Positions 1 to 7,255 are shown, numbered from the stretch's first letter. The stretch is DNA of 13,426 nt from Planctomycetota bacterium (GCA_023261525.1 JAHFOU010000028.1:1-13426), one strand, 5' to 3'. The notes: generated by a model not told the origin, from the sequence alone. Numbers and translations are program-made.

Positions 1-74
1 GAGCCCGCGGTGATGTGGAGGTCGGAGCCGCCGCGCTCCAACAGGATCCTCAAGAGCTCTTCGATCGAGACCAT
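1..74 (-). CDS. pilT: Type IV pilus retraction ATPase PilT, N-terminal fragment (runs off the left edge)
   Basis: Only the first 24 codons are present. They read MVSIEELLRILLERGGSDLH followed by ITAG, the conserved opening of PilT-family secretion ATPases (a short amphipathic helix, then the SDLHIT motif that begins the N-terminal PAS-like domain). PilT is a cytoplasmic hexameric ATPase that powers pilus retraction. The start is an ATG at 74 with a good Shine-Dalgarno (GGGGAGG) 6-7 nt upstream; this overlaps the pilD stop codon region. The gene begins 13 nt after the pilD stop, so the two are very likely co-transcribed. The Walker A and B boxes lie outside the window, so a PilT paralogue such as PilU cannot be excluded. 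Confidence 0.8.
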   Translation of the reverse strand, partial: MVSIEELLRILLERGGSDLHITAG

Positions 75-87
75 GTCTGTCCTCCCC

Positions 88-1026
88 TCAGGCGGCCGGG
101 ACGCGGCCCAGGCCCGTCCCGAACCACACCAGGATGTCGTTGCGCCAGAGCATCACCAAGAATGCGGCCAGGGCCAGGAAAGGCCCATACGCGATGTAGG
201 GGTCCCGGGAGACCAGCATGCGCACCAGGCCCGCCGTCGCCCCGAAGACCGGGGCGATGAAGAAGACCAGCACCGCCGCCTGCCAGCCCATCAACCCCCC
301 GACAGCGGCCATGAACTTCAGGTCCCCCCCTCCCACCACCTCCTGGGTCGGATCCCAGGCCGTCCCCTTGAGGCGGGCCTTGACCCTCAGGTAGAGCATG
401 CCCAGGGCGTGCATGGCATAGATGCTCCCCGCGCCCACGACGGCCCCCGCCAGCGAGGCGGTCAAGGCTTCCGTGCGGGAGGAGGCTTCCGGGGCCAGGA
501 TGGGCCAGGCCCTGAGGTGGAGCGCCGGCATCAGCCCCGAAAGCAGGACCGCGACGGCCGTCCCGCCCAGGGAGAGCCCGTCCGGGATGATGCGGAAGTC
601 CAGGTCGATGAAGGTGATGATCACGAGCGCAACCGAGACCCCCATGGCCACCAGGGTCCGCGGCAGGTCCGGCAGGAAGCGCCAGGCGCAGAGGGCGAAG
701 AGGGTCCCGGTCAGGAATTCCACGAAGGGGTACCGGAACGGGATGGAAGCCTTGCAGGCGCGGCAACGCCCGTTCAGGAAGGCATAGGAAAGCAGGGGCA
801 CGTTGTCGTACCAGGCGATGCCGGCGCGGCAGGAGGGGCAGAAGGAGCGGGGCTTCGCGACGGAATGGCCCTCGGGGAGGATCTCCTCGTCCTTCAACCC
901 CAGCTCCGCCTGGTTCTCGCGCTTGCGGGGGATGCGGTAGATGCAGACGTTGGCGAAGGATCCGACGATGGCGCCGAAGGCGAAAGCCACCCCGAGAAGA
1001 GCCGAGGGGTCGAGTCGGGTGGCCAT
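88..1026 (-). CDS. pilD: Prepilin peptidase / N-methyltransferase (PilD, A24 family)
   Basis: This is an inner-membrane aspartyl protease that removes the positively charged leader from type IV prepilins and pseudopilins and then N-methylates the new N-terminus. The 312 residues show the full bifunctional layout. A first membrane helix carries GSFANVCIYRIP (22-33). The cytoplasmic zinc-binding domain has two CxxC pairs (C63/C66 and C88/C91). The catalytic aspartates are D141 in FIDLDFRIIPD and D235 in GGGDLKF, among several hydrophobic helices. The loop between the two Asp motifs is long, about 94 residues, with a charged stretch near 214-229. The start is ATG at 1026 with no clear Shine-Dalgarno; a TACACT box lies 9 nt upstream. 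pilT follows 13 nt downstream, and a pilin that is a plausible substrate lies at 7453. Confidence 0.95.
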   Translation of the reverse strand: MATRLDPSALLGVAFAFGAIVGSFANVCIYRIPRKRENQAELGLKDEEILPEGHSVAKPRSFCPSCRAGIAWYDNVPLLSYAFLNGRCRACKASIPFRYPFVEFLTGTLFALCAWRFLPDLPRTLVAMGVSVALVIITFIDLDFRIIPDGLSLGGTAVAVLLSGLMPALHLRAWPILAPEASSRTEALTASLAGAVVGAGSIYAMHALGMLYLRVKARLKGTAWDPTQEVVGGGDLKFMAAVGGLMGWQAAVLVFFIAPVFGATAGLVRMLVSRDPYIAYGPFLALAAFLVMLWRNDILVWFGTGLGRVPAA

Positions 1027-1076
1027 GGAGAGCCCAGTGTAGCAGATGGTTCCGGACGCGGATAGAATCCCCGGGC
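1027..1076. promoter_or_regulatory. Divergent promoter region, pilD / sugar epimerase
   Basis: The 50-nt gap between two divergent starts holds a -10-like box facing each way. On the minus strand TACACT (1041-1036), preceded by TGC as in an extended -10, ends 9 nt before the pilD ATG. On the plus strand TAGAAT (1063-1068) ends 8 nt before the epimerase GTG. Neither has a convincing -35 or a Shine-Dalgarno, so both transcripts may begin at or within a few nt of the start codon. Promoter activity is inferred. Confidence 0.45.
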
Positions 1077-2015
1077 GTGAGGGTCCTGGTCACCGGCGGC
1101 GCGGGTTTCATCGGCTCCCATCTGGTGGAGGCTTCCCTCGCCCAGGGCTTCGAGGTCCGCGTCCTCGACAGCCTCGTCACCGGGCACCTGGCCAACCTGG
1201 CCCCCTTCCAGAAGCGCATCGTCCTGCAGAAGGGCGACGTGCGCTCGCTGGAGGACTGCGACCGGGCCGTGCGCGGGTGCGACACGGTCTTCCACCTGGC
1301 GGCCCTCCCGTCGGTCCAGCGCTCGGTCGAGGACCCCTCGGGCTCCCACGCGGTCAACTGCACGGGCACTGTGAACATCCTGGAATCCGCCCGGGCCCGC
1401 GGCGTCCGCCGCGTGGTCTACGCCTCCTCCTCGTCCATCTACGGGGACTCCCCCGAACTCCCGAAGCGGGAGGACCAGCCTCCCCGCCCCCTCTCGCCGT
1501 ACGCGGCCTCCAAGCTGGCGGGGGAGCTCTACGGACGCGCCTTCTCCGCCTCCATGGGCCTGGAGTTCGTGGCCATGCGCTTCTTCAACATCTTCGGGCC
1601 CCGCCAGGACCCGGACTCGCCCTATGCGGCCGTGGTCCCCATCTTCATCCACGCCCTCAGGACCGGAAAGGCCCCCACCATCTACGGCGACGGGGAGCAG
1701 ACGAGGGACTTCACCTACGTCACGAACGTGGCGGAGGCCCTCCTGGTGGCCGCCCAGGCCCCGGCGGACAAGGCCAGCGGGAAGGTCTTCAACGTCGCCT
1801 GCGGGGGACGGACCTCCCTGAACACCATCTATGAAACGCTCCAGAGCCTGTCCGGAACCCGCCTTCCGGCCGTGTACGCCGCGGCCAGGACGGGGGACGT
1901 GCGCCACTCCCAGGCGGACATCTCGGCGGCCAAGGCCGCCCTGGGCTGGACGCCCCGCGTCGGCCTGGAGGAGGGCCTGCGCCTGACCCTGGCCGCCCCC
2001 GCGGCGACGGCCTAG
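1077..2015 (+). CDS. NAD-dependent nucleotide-sugar epimerase/dehydratase (extended SDR family, GalE/WbpP-like)
   Basis: This is a cytoplasmic extended short-chain dehydrogenase, probably acting on a UDP-sugar for polysaccharide or glycan synthesis. The 312 residues start with the Rossmann motif TGGAGFIG (6-13). They continue with D54 in a GDVRS segment, the HLAA motif (73-76), the catalytic SSS (118-120) and YAASK (Y142, K146), then NIFGPRQ (171-177) and YGDGEQTRDF (203-212), which shape the nucleotide-sugar site. The layout resembles UDP-GlcNAc/GalNAc C4-epimerases of the WbpP/Gne kind, but the exact substrate cannot be read from the sequence. The start is a GTG at 1077, placed because the Rossmann strand begins right there. 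No glycosyltransferases are adjacent. Its stop overlaps the stop of the convergent gene in a shared CTAG. Confidence 0.9.
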   Translation: MRVLVTGGAGFIGSHLVEASLAQGFEVRVLDSLVTGHLANLAPFQKRIVLQKGDVRSLEDCDRAVRGCDTVFHLAALPSVQRSVEDPSGSHAVNCTGTVNILESARARGVRRVVYASSSSIYGDSPELPKREDQPPRPLSPYAASKLAGELYGRAFSASMGLEFVAMRFFNIFGPRQDPDSPYAAVVPIFIHALRTGKAPTIYGDGEQTRDFTYVTNVAEALLVAAQAPADKASGKVFNVACGGRTSLNTIYETLQSLSGTRLPAVYAAARTGDVRHSQADISAAKAALGWTPRVGLEEGLRLTLAAPAATA

Positions 2016-2413
2016 GCTTCCGCGCCCTTCGAGAGCACGAGCTTCAGGGCCTGGGCGGCGACCTGGGCCTGCTTCAGCTCCTTGGCATCCAGCCAGAGCC
2101 CGTGGGCGTCGCAACGGTCCAGGGGAATCAGCCGCGCAGCGTTGTGGCGCACCTTGCCCATGGACTTCCCGCAGCGCGGGCAGGGAAGAAGCGGCTCCGG
2201 CTTGGCTTTCGGCGTGTTCGCCTCGTGGACCAGCCCCTTGAGGGCGGCGTCCGTCTCCTCCTCGGTGAACCTCAGCGTGTGGAGGGATCTCGACAGGAGC
2301 TGGGAGAACTCCCCCTTGTCCAGCCAGGTCCCCCAGCAGGTGGGGCAGCGGTCGACCTCGACGCCGTCCGTCTTCTCGGTCTTCAGGTCCACGCTACAGC
2401 GGGGGCAGATCAT
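2012..2413 (-). CDS. Small double zinc-ribbon protein (zf-TFIIB family)
   Basis: The 133-residue protein has two copies of the TFIIB-like zinc-ribbon pattern. The first has C3/C6 and C23/C26 followed by WGTWLDKGEF. The second has C78/C81, C101 and H104 followed by GLWLDAKEL. The repeated W-LD--E(F/L) motif after the second metal pair is characteristic of the zf-TFIIB family, whose function is poorly known. A charged helical linker (about 37-70) joins them. It is probably cytoplasmic. The ATG at 2413 has a Shine-Dalgarno (AAAGGAG) about 8 nt upstream. It overlaps the stop of the upstream lipoprotein gene as ATGA, so the two are translationally coupled. The second ribbon uses His as fourth ligand, and this should still bind zinc. 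Confidence 0.85.
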   Translation of the reverse strand: MICPRCSVDLKTEKTDGVEVDRCPTCWGTWLDKGEFSQLLSRSLHTLRFTEEETDAALKGLVHEANTPKAKPEPLLPCPRCGKSMGKVRHNAARLIPLDRCDAHGLWLDAKELKQAQVAAQALKLVLSKGAEA

Positions 2414-3126
2414 GGATGGACTCCTTTCGGGATGGAGGGAAGGCGGGCCAGGGAAAGGTCGTCAAAATGGGTCACGCTGTCGGCCTTGGTCCAGAGCCCG
2501 ACCCGCCCGGAAGGCCAGGCGGGCTCGGTCCCCGCGGTCATGCGGTGGGTCAGGAGCGTCTTCCCGTCCAGGGCGCATTCCAGGAGGTCCCCGGCCCGGG
2601 CCACCCGCAGGCTGTGCCAGGTTCCCAGCGCGGGCGGGGTCATGTCGACGCTCTCCAGGGTGACGCGGCGGTTGGCCTGGACCACGTAGAGGCGGAAGTT
2701 GCCCTCCAGGGCGTTGGCGCGGCAGAGGTAGTAGTTCTCCGCGTCCTGGGCCAGGACGACGAGCCCGCCCGAGGCGTCCTCCTTCCCGGAGACGGGCTTG
2801 AAACGGATCTCGGCGCAGAAATCCCCGCCCCAGGACCCCTCCCTCAGGGCCACGGCCCAATCGCGGACGGTGGCATCCTGACGCAGGACGGCGGGGCCTC
2901 GCGCCGCGGAGGCGTCCTCGGCCACGATCCAATGCCCCTTACCGAACGTCCACCCGGAGGGGGCCTCCCCGGGCTTGCCTTCGAAGCTGTCCAGGGCCAT
3001 GTCGGGCCCCGAGGAGACCTGGGGGACGGCGGGAGCGGGCACTGCGGCAACAGGGCGGGAAGGCTTGGGCTCCTCCTCCCCGCAACCGGACAGCAGAAGC
3101 ACCGGAACCAGCCAGAGGGTGCGCAC
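2410..3126 (-). CDS. Lipoprotein with a lamin-G/concanavalin A-like domain
   Basis: A lipoprotein signal is clear: MRTLWLVPVLLLSGC with lipobox LSGC, the acylated Cys at 15, and Gly at +2. A Pro/Ala/Val-rich linker follows (about 20-42). The rest (about 43-235) looks like a jelly-roll sugar-binding/glucanase-like domain of the DUF1080/LamG type, shown by the start MALDSFEGKPGEAPSGW, the central GGLVVLAQDAENYYLCRAN, and the closing GRVGLWTKADSVTHFDDL. No catalytic residues of a glycoside hydrolase can be assigned, so binding of a carbohydrate or wall/envelope ligand is only a guess. The start is a GTG at 3126; a TATCAT box ends 9 nt upstream. It is the first gene of a two-gene operon with the zinc-ribbon protein (4-nt overlap). 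Confidence 0.8.
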   Translation of the reverse strand: MRTLWLVPVLLLSGCGEEEPKPSRPVAAVPAPAVPQVSSGPDMALDSFEGKPGEAPSGWTFGKGHWIVAEDASAARGPAVLRQDATVRDWAVALREGSWGGDFCAEIRFKPVSGKEDASGGLVVLAQDAENYYLCRANALEGNFRLYVVQANRRVTLESVDMTPPALGTWHSLRVARAGDLLECALDGKTLLTHRMTAGTEPAWPSGRVGLWTKADSVTHFDDLSLARLPSIPKGVHP

Positions 3127-3170
3127 GCGCCCAGGATGATAGCGCGCTTGAGCAGGACGGGAAACCCCTT
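3127..3170. promoter_or_regulatory. Divergent promoter region, lipoprotein / antiporter
   Basis: On the plus strand TTGAGC (3148-3153) and TATGCT (3170-3175) are 16 nt apart, the best sigma-70-like pair in the window. This -10 overlaps the first ATG of the antiporter reading frame and ends 7 nt before an in-frame GTG at 3183. On the minus strand TATCAT (3141-3136) ends 9 nt before the lipoprotein GTG. No Shine-Dalgarno is seen for either gene. Promoter function is inferred. Confidence 0.45.
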
Positions 3171-4466
3171 ATGCTGGCACGGGTGATCGGGCTTTCCCTT
3201 CCGTGGTGGACCGTCCTGCCCTTCGTGGCCCTGCTGGCGGCCATCGCCCTGGGTCCCCTGGCGGCCCCGGGCTGGTGGCGGCGGCGCCACGGCTGGGTAA
3301 GCCTCGGCTTCGGAGCCCCCGTCTGCCTCTACCTCCTCTCCCGGGATGCCGCGTCCTGGGGACCGGCCTATCTCCAGACGGCCAGGGACTACCTCTCCTT
3401 CCTGGCCCTGCTCTTCGCCCTCTTCGTGATCTCGGGAGGGGTACTCCTGAGAGGACACTTGGCCGGAACCCCTGCCGTGAACGCCGCCCTCCTGGGCACC
3501 GGCGCCCTCCTGGCCAGCCTCGTGGGGACCACCGGGGCCTCCATGCTCCTCCTCCGCCCCCTCCTGCAGGCCAATCGCAGGCGGATCCACCGCGCCCACA
3601 CCGTGGTCTTCTTCATCTTCCTGGTGTCCAACGCGGGCGGCTGCCTAACCCCCCTGGGCGACCCTCCGCTCTTCCTGGGTTACCTGAGGGGGGTCCCCTT
3701 CGAATGGACCTTCCTCCTGCTCAAACCCTGGGCCTTCACCTGCGGGACCCTCCTGGGCATCTACCTCGTCCTGGAGGCCCTGATGTTCCGCAGGGAAGCC
3801 CCGGTGTCGGAGGCCTCGGGCCTTCACGATCCCCTGGGCCTGGACGGTGGGATCAACCTGCTCCTGCTGGGGGGCGTCGTGGGCGCCTCGGTCCTGGCCG
3901 GACGCCTGCGCTGGCCCTTCGGGGTGCAGGAAGCCCTCCTGCTGGCCCTGGCCGGCCTGTCCTGGAAGCTCACGCCGAAACGCCTGCGGGAGGCCAACGC
4001 CTTCCGCTTCCATCCCATCGTGGAGGTCGGGGTGCTCTTTGCCGGCATCTTCGCGGCCATGGTCCCCGCCCTGGCCCTGCTGGAGGCCGCACCCCAGCGC
4101 TGGCCGGAGCTCCAGCCGACCCAGCCCTGGCAGTACTTCTGGGCCACGGGCCTGCTCTCCAGCATCCTGGACAACGCCCCGACCTACCTGAGCTTCACGG
4201 CCCTGGCCTCCGGATCCCTGGGCGTCAACCCGGGCCATCTCGGCAGCCTCTTGGCACTCCCCGCGGGCCCCGCCCTCCTGGAAGCCATCTCCCTGGGCGC
4301 CGTCTTCTTCGGCGCCATGACCTACCTCGGCAACGGGCCCAACCTCTTGGTGAAGGCCGTCGCCGAGGAGGCCGGCGTGCCCATGCCCTCCTTCCTGGGC
4401 TACCTGGCCTGGTCCGTAACGATCCTGGTCCCGGTCTTCCTCGCGGTCACCTGGATCTTCCTGTGA
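3171..4466 (+). CDS. Sodium:proton antiporter-like membrane protein (ion transporter superfamily, NhaD/CitMHS_2-like)
   Basis: This is a polytopic inner-membrane protein of 431 residues with roughly 10-12 hydrophobic helices. It shows the two-halves layout of ion-transporter-superfamily carriers. The first half has GTTGASMLLLRPLLQ, then a basic loop (NRRRIHRAH), then SNAGGCLTPLGDPPLFLGYL. The second half has ILDNAPTYLSF near residue 340 and AMTYLGNGPNLLVKA near 385-400. The paired NAGG..PLGDPP and GNGPN hairpins are typical of NhaD/ArsB/CitM-type carriers, and the substrate is probably Na+ or another cation/organic anion. The ATG at 3171 lacks a Shine-Dalgarno. A GTG at 3183 (residue 5) sits 7 nt after a TATGCT box and may be the true leaderless start, giving 427 residues. 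The stop overlaps the next gene's start as GTGA. Confidence 0.8.
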   Translation: MLARVIGLSLPWWTVLPFVALLAAIALGPLAAPGWWRRRHGWVSLGFGAPVCLYLLSRDAASWGPAYLQTARDYLSFLALLFALFVISGGVLLRGHLAGTPAVNAALLGTGALLASLVGTTGASMLLLRPLLQANRRRIHRAHTVVFFIFLVSNAGGCLTPLGDPPLFLGYLRGVPFEWTFLLLKPWAFTCGTLLGIYLVLEALMFRREAPVSEASGLHDPLGLDGGINLLLLGGVVGASVLAGRLRWPFGVQEALLLALAGLSWKLTPKRLREANAFRFHPIVEVGVLFAGIFAAMVPALALLEAAPQRWPELQPTQPWQYFWATGLLSSILDNAPTYLSFTALASGSLGVNPGHLGSLLALPAGPALLEAISLGAVFFGAMTYLGNGPNLLVKAVAEEAGVPMPSFLGYLAWSVTILVPVFLAVTWIFL

Positions 4467-5272
4467 ACCGGCCCGCCGCCGCCCGCCCCGGCTTCCCCGG
4501 CCGCATCGTTTGCCTCACCGAGGAGACCACCGAGACCCTGTACCGCTTCGGCGCCGGGGACCTGGTGGTGGGCATCTCGGCCTACACCGTGCGCCCCCCG
4601 GAGGCCCGGGACAAGCCCAAGGTCTCGGCCTTCATCTCCGCGCAGTACGACAGGATCCTGGCCCTCCAGCCGGATCTGGTCCTGGCCTTCAGCGACCTCC
4701 AGGCCGACATCTCCCGCGATCTGGTGAAGCGCGGCGTGGCCGTCTTCACCTTCAACCAGCGCTCCGTGGCCGAGATCCTCTCCACCGTCCGGGTCCTGGG
4801 CGGCATCGTGGGCTATCACGAGGAGGCCGCGCGCCTGGCCCGGGAGCTGGAGGCCGGACTGGACCTCGTCCGCGAGCAGGCGGCGAGGCTTCCGAGGCGC
4901 CCCAGGGTCTATTTCGAGGAGTGGGACGACCCCCTCATCTCCGGCATCCGCTGGGTCTCGGAGCTGGTCGAGATCGCGGGCGGCGAGGATCTCTTCCCGG
5001 AATACCGGGACCAGTCCCTGGCCACGGGCCGCATGCCGGCCGCGGAAGAGGTGGTGCGCCGGGACCCCGAACTCATCCTGGCCTCCTGGTGCGGGAAGAA
5101 GCTGAAGCCGGAGCTGATCGCCGGGCGGCCGGGGTTCGCCGGGACCACCGCGGTGAAGGCGGGACGCATCCGCGAGGTCCCGAGCGAGATCATCCTCCAG
5201 CCGGGCCCGGCTTGCCTGACCGATGGGCTGGAGGCCCTCCGGAGGCATATCGCCGAGGCGGTCCGAGACTAG
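4463..5272 (+). CDS. Cobalamin-binding-type (BtuF-like) solute-binding protein without signal peptide
   Basis: The 269-residue protein has the class III periplasmic-binding fold of BtuF/FhuD proteins. It begins GRIVCLTEETTETLYRFGAG, then VVGISAYTVRPPEA, KVSAFISAQYDRILALQPDL and FSDLQADISRDL, and a long central helix rich in Glu/Arg/Leu (about 115-145). The second lobe contains YFEEWDDPLISGIRWVSELV, GGEDLFPE and RRDPELILASWCGKK. This pattern matches proteins annotated as cobalamin-binding that are often found without ABC permease and ATPase genes. There is no hydrophobic signal sequence: the N-terminus is a short Arg/Pro/Ala tail, so it is probably cytoplasmic and its ligand is uncertain. The start is GTG at 4463, overlapping the antiporter stop (GTGA). 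The much longer open frame upstream is antiporter shadow. No ABC partner lies nearby. Confidence 0.8.
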   Translation: MNRPAAARPGFPGRIVCLTEETTETLYRFGAGDLVVGISAYTVRPPEARDKPKVSAFISAQYDRILALQPDLVLAFSDLQADISRDLVKRGVAVFTFNQRSVAEILSTVRVLGGIVGYHEEAARLARELEAGLDLVREQAARLPRRPRVYFEEWDDPLISGIRWVSELVEIAGGEDLFPEYRDQSLATGRMPAAEEVVRRDPELILASWCGKKLKPELIAGRPGFAGTTAVKAGRIREVPSEIILQPGPACLTDGLEALRRHIAEAVRD

Positions 5273-6882
5273 GGAAGTCCCGTCTCCGGGGGCTCGCCCA
5301 TCATCCCATTCCCCCCCTTCAGGGCGGCCGCGGCCGCCGCACGGACCGTGGGCGATGGATCCTGGGCCGCGATCCCCTGCAAGGCCTCCCGGCCCTCCCT
5401 GCCTCCTTGGAGGAGCTGGGCGACCGTCCCCATCCTCTCCTCCTCCGGAAGGCGATGGAAGACCTGCAGGAGGCTCTGGACGGCCCCGGGGCGGTCCACC
5501 TGGCAGAGCGCCTGGAAGGCTGTGGCCCGGATATTCTGGGAAGGGGAGGACGCCACCAGGCTCCGGAAGGATTCGGCATTCTCCCGGGCCCATTTGTGGT
5601 CCATGGAGGCCAGGGAGCCCAGGCTCAGGCTCAGCTCCTCCGAGAGCCTGCCCGCCCTCATCTGCTCCGAGATGATGCCCCGGGCCCGCACATCCCCCTG
5701 GAAGGCCATCTGCTGGAGCAGGGCGGGTTGGAGGGCGGGGTCCGCATCGTACAGTCTCCAGACCGCTTCCTTGGCGGCCGGATTCTGGCGGGAGGCGGCG
5801 ACAACCCCCCGGAGAATGGACTGCCGATCCTGCTCGTTGAGGCCGGACTCCCTCAATTTGGCCAGGATGCGGTCCAGGTTCTCCGGTTTGGCGGCCAGCC
5901 CCTGGAGGGCCATGGACCTCTCCTGAGGGTCCTCGGACTTCTCCGCAAGCTCCCAAAGCAGGGGGCCCGCGTCCTTCATCTGCATGAGGGAGGACAGGAT
6001 CATCATCCGGGCCTGCTCGTCCTGGCTCTTATCCAAGATGCGCTTGAGGGAGGCGAGGGCCTCGGGCCCCCCCATCTGGGCGAGGGCCTGGGGAATGGCC
6101 CAGGCCATCCGCTGCCCGCTCTCCAAGGCCAGCTTCTCCACTTCCGGCAGGACCTCGGCCGCCTTGAGCTTCCCCAGGAGGAGGGTCGCCGCCAGATAGG
6201 AGGCCATGCTCTCGCGTCCGTCCCCCGCACCCTCCCCCTTCTTGAGCAGGGCCAGCAGGGTGTGGACCTGCGTCTCCCGGGGGAGGGCGCTTTTGGCCCC
6301 CATCTGCCAGAGCTGGAGCGCGAAGTCCGTGGCCCCGTCCGGCTCCCCGGGCTTGGACAACAGGGCGTCCATCAGCCCCCCGAGCTTGGGGGCCCGGGGC
6401 AGGAAGGCCGCATAGAACTCCTGGACGGCCTCCATGTTGGCCGGGTCCTGCATGAAGGCCGGGTCCTCCTGCATGCTCACCAGATCCGGGATCAGGGCCA
6501 TCAACCCCGCATAGGCCGGCTCCCCGGCATCCAACAGGGCGAGAAAGGGCTCGGAGAAGGCCCGGAAGTCCTTGGCCTTCAGCCCGTCACGGGCCTGGGC
6601 CAATAGCCTCTCCACATCCTGGGGTTTGACCGCCGTCGTCGCAGGAACGGGGGCCGTTCCTCCGGAGGGGGCTTGACCCGCCTTCAGGCGGGCGATCTCC
6701 TGACGGAGCGCCTGGATCTCGGCGGAGGGCGTCTGGGACGAAGCCTCCGGCTTCCCCTCCACCGCCGCGGCAACCGGGGCGGCGGGAGAGCCCTCCGGTT
6801 GATGGGACCGCTCCCAGAATGCTCCCCCGGCGGCGGCCAGCGCCAGGGTCAGGGCCCAGCAGGCGATCAGCTTGACGTTCAT
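5269..6882 (-). CDS. Membrane-anchored or exported HEAT-like repeat protein, function unknown
   Basis: The 537-residue protein starts with an uncleaved anchor or signal peptide (NVKLIACWALTLALAAAGG, about 2-20). A Pro/Ala/Gly-rich spacer and a short coiled coil follow (SAEIQALRQEIARLK, about 53-67). From about 90 onward it is almost entirely alpha-helical. The region from roughly 255 to 525 is made of repeating helix pairs of HEAT/PBS-lyase type, e.g. AWAIPQALAQMGGPEALASL, RSMALQGLAAKPENLDRIL, NIRATAFQALCQVDRPGAVQ and TVRAAAAAALKG. Such arrays are protein-binding scaffolds; no catalytic motif is seen, and I do not recognise the gene. It has an ATG with AGGAGG (6893-6888) 5 nt upstream and a TATACT box (6917-6912). 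Its stop shares CTAG with the convergent binding-protein gene. Confidence 0.75.
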   Translation of the reverse strand: MNVKLIACWALTLALAAAGGAFWERSHQPEGSPAAPVAAAVEGKPEASSQTPSAEIQALRQEIARLKAGQAPSGGTAPVPATTAVKPQDVERLLAQARDGLKAKDFRAFSEPFLALLDAGEPAYAGLMALIPDLVSMQEDPAFMQDPANMEAVQEFYAAFLPRAPKLGGLMDALLSKPGEPDGATDFALQLWQMGAKSALPRETQVHTLLALLKKGEGAGDGRESMASYLAATLLLGKLKAAEVLPEVEKLALESGQRMAWAIPQALAQMGGPEALASLKRILDKSQDEQARMMILSSLMQMKDAGPLLWELAEKSEDPQERSMALQGLAAKPENLDRILAKLRESGLNEQDRQSILRGVVAASRQNPAAKEAVWRLYDADPALQPALLQQMAFQGDVRARGIISEQMRAGRLSEELSLSLGSLASMDHKWARENAESFRSLVASSPSQNIRATAFQALCQVDRPGAVQSLLQVFHRLPEEERMGTVAQLLQGGREGREALQGIAAQDPSPTVRAAAAAALKGGNGMMGEPPETGLP

Positions 6883-6928
6883 GAAGTCCTCCTGGAATGC
6901 CGTAGCGGGCGAGTATACCCGTGGGAGA
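6883..6928 (-). promoter_or_regulatory. Promoter and ribosome-binding site of the HEAT-repeat gene
   Basis: The 46-nt gap after the dehydratase gene carries TATACT (6917-6912 on the minus strand), a near-consensus -10, and AGGAGG (6893-6888) 5 nt before the ATG. No good -35 is visible. Unlike several other genes here, this one would have a normal leader of about 20-25 nt. Confidence 0.5.
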
Positions 6929-7255
6929 TCACAGGACCGCGTCAGCCTTGGCCGCCAGGATGAAGTCGCTCTGTGTCAGCCCCCCGATCTTGTGGGTCCA
7001 GATCGAAAGCCTGAGGGTCCGGAAGCCCACCTGCATCTCGGGGTGATGCCCTTCCATTTCCGCGAGGGTCGCCACCCGGTTCAGGAAGGCGATGTTGTCC
7101 CGGAAGGAGGGGAAGCGGTACTCCTTCTCCAGCCGACCTCCAGCAAGACTCCAGCCCCCTGAGAGCTTGGCGAGAAGTTCCAAGGCCTCCCGCTCCGCGA
7201 GCGGGGGGACTCCCCTCCGGCAAGGGACACAATGCTGTTGGGCCAGGTCGTTCAT
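6929..7255 (-). CDS. phhB: Pterin-4a-carbinolamine dehydratase (4a-hydroxytetrahydrobiopterin dehydratase)
   Basis: This is a small cytoplasmic enzyme that dehydrates 4a-hydroxytetrahydrobiopterin, recycling the cofactor of aromatic amino acid hydroxylases; some homologues also act in molybdopterin metabolism or as transcription cofactors. The 108 residues cover the full DCoH fold: MNDLAQQHCVPCRRGVPPL at the start, GW at 34-35, the active-site EGHHPEM with H70, H71 and P72, and WTHKIGGLTQSDFILAAK with H88. I chose ATG 7255 because homologues begin at this conserved segment; upstream in-frame ATGs at 7276 and 7264 add only 7 and 4 residues and overlap a TACAAT box. No phenylalanine hydroxylase gene is in the window. 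It starts divergently from the pilin gene. Confidence 0.92.
   Translation of the reverse strand: MNDLAQQHCVPCRRGVPPLAEREALELLAKLSGGWSLAGGRLEKEYRFPSFRDNIAFLNRVATLAEMEGHHPEMQVGFRTLRLSIWTHKIGGLTQSDFILAAKADAVL

Noticed and set aside
50..1378. Long minus-strand ORF overlapping pilD
   Set aside because: It is out of frame with the clear PilD motifs and has Arg/Gly/Pro-rich composition typical of antisense or shifted frames in GC-rich DNA.
3203..4462. In-frame 420-codon extension upstream of the cobalamin-binding-type protein
   Set aside because: It overlaps the antiporter in another frame and is low-complexity Pro/Gly/Arg; family similarity begins only after GTG 4463.
5264..5290. Hairpin around the shared stop (GAGAC...GTCTC with inner GGGA/TCCC) as a terminator
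   Set aside because: The stem is short and interrupted, and it has no T-run on either strand.
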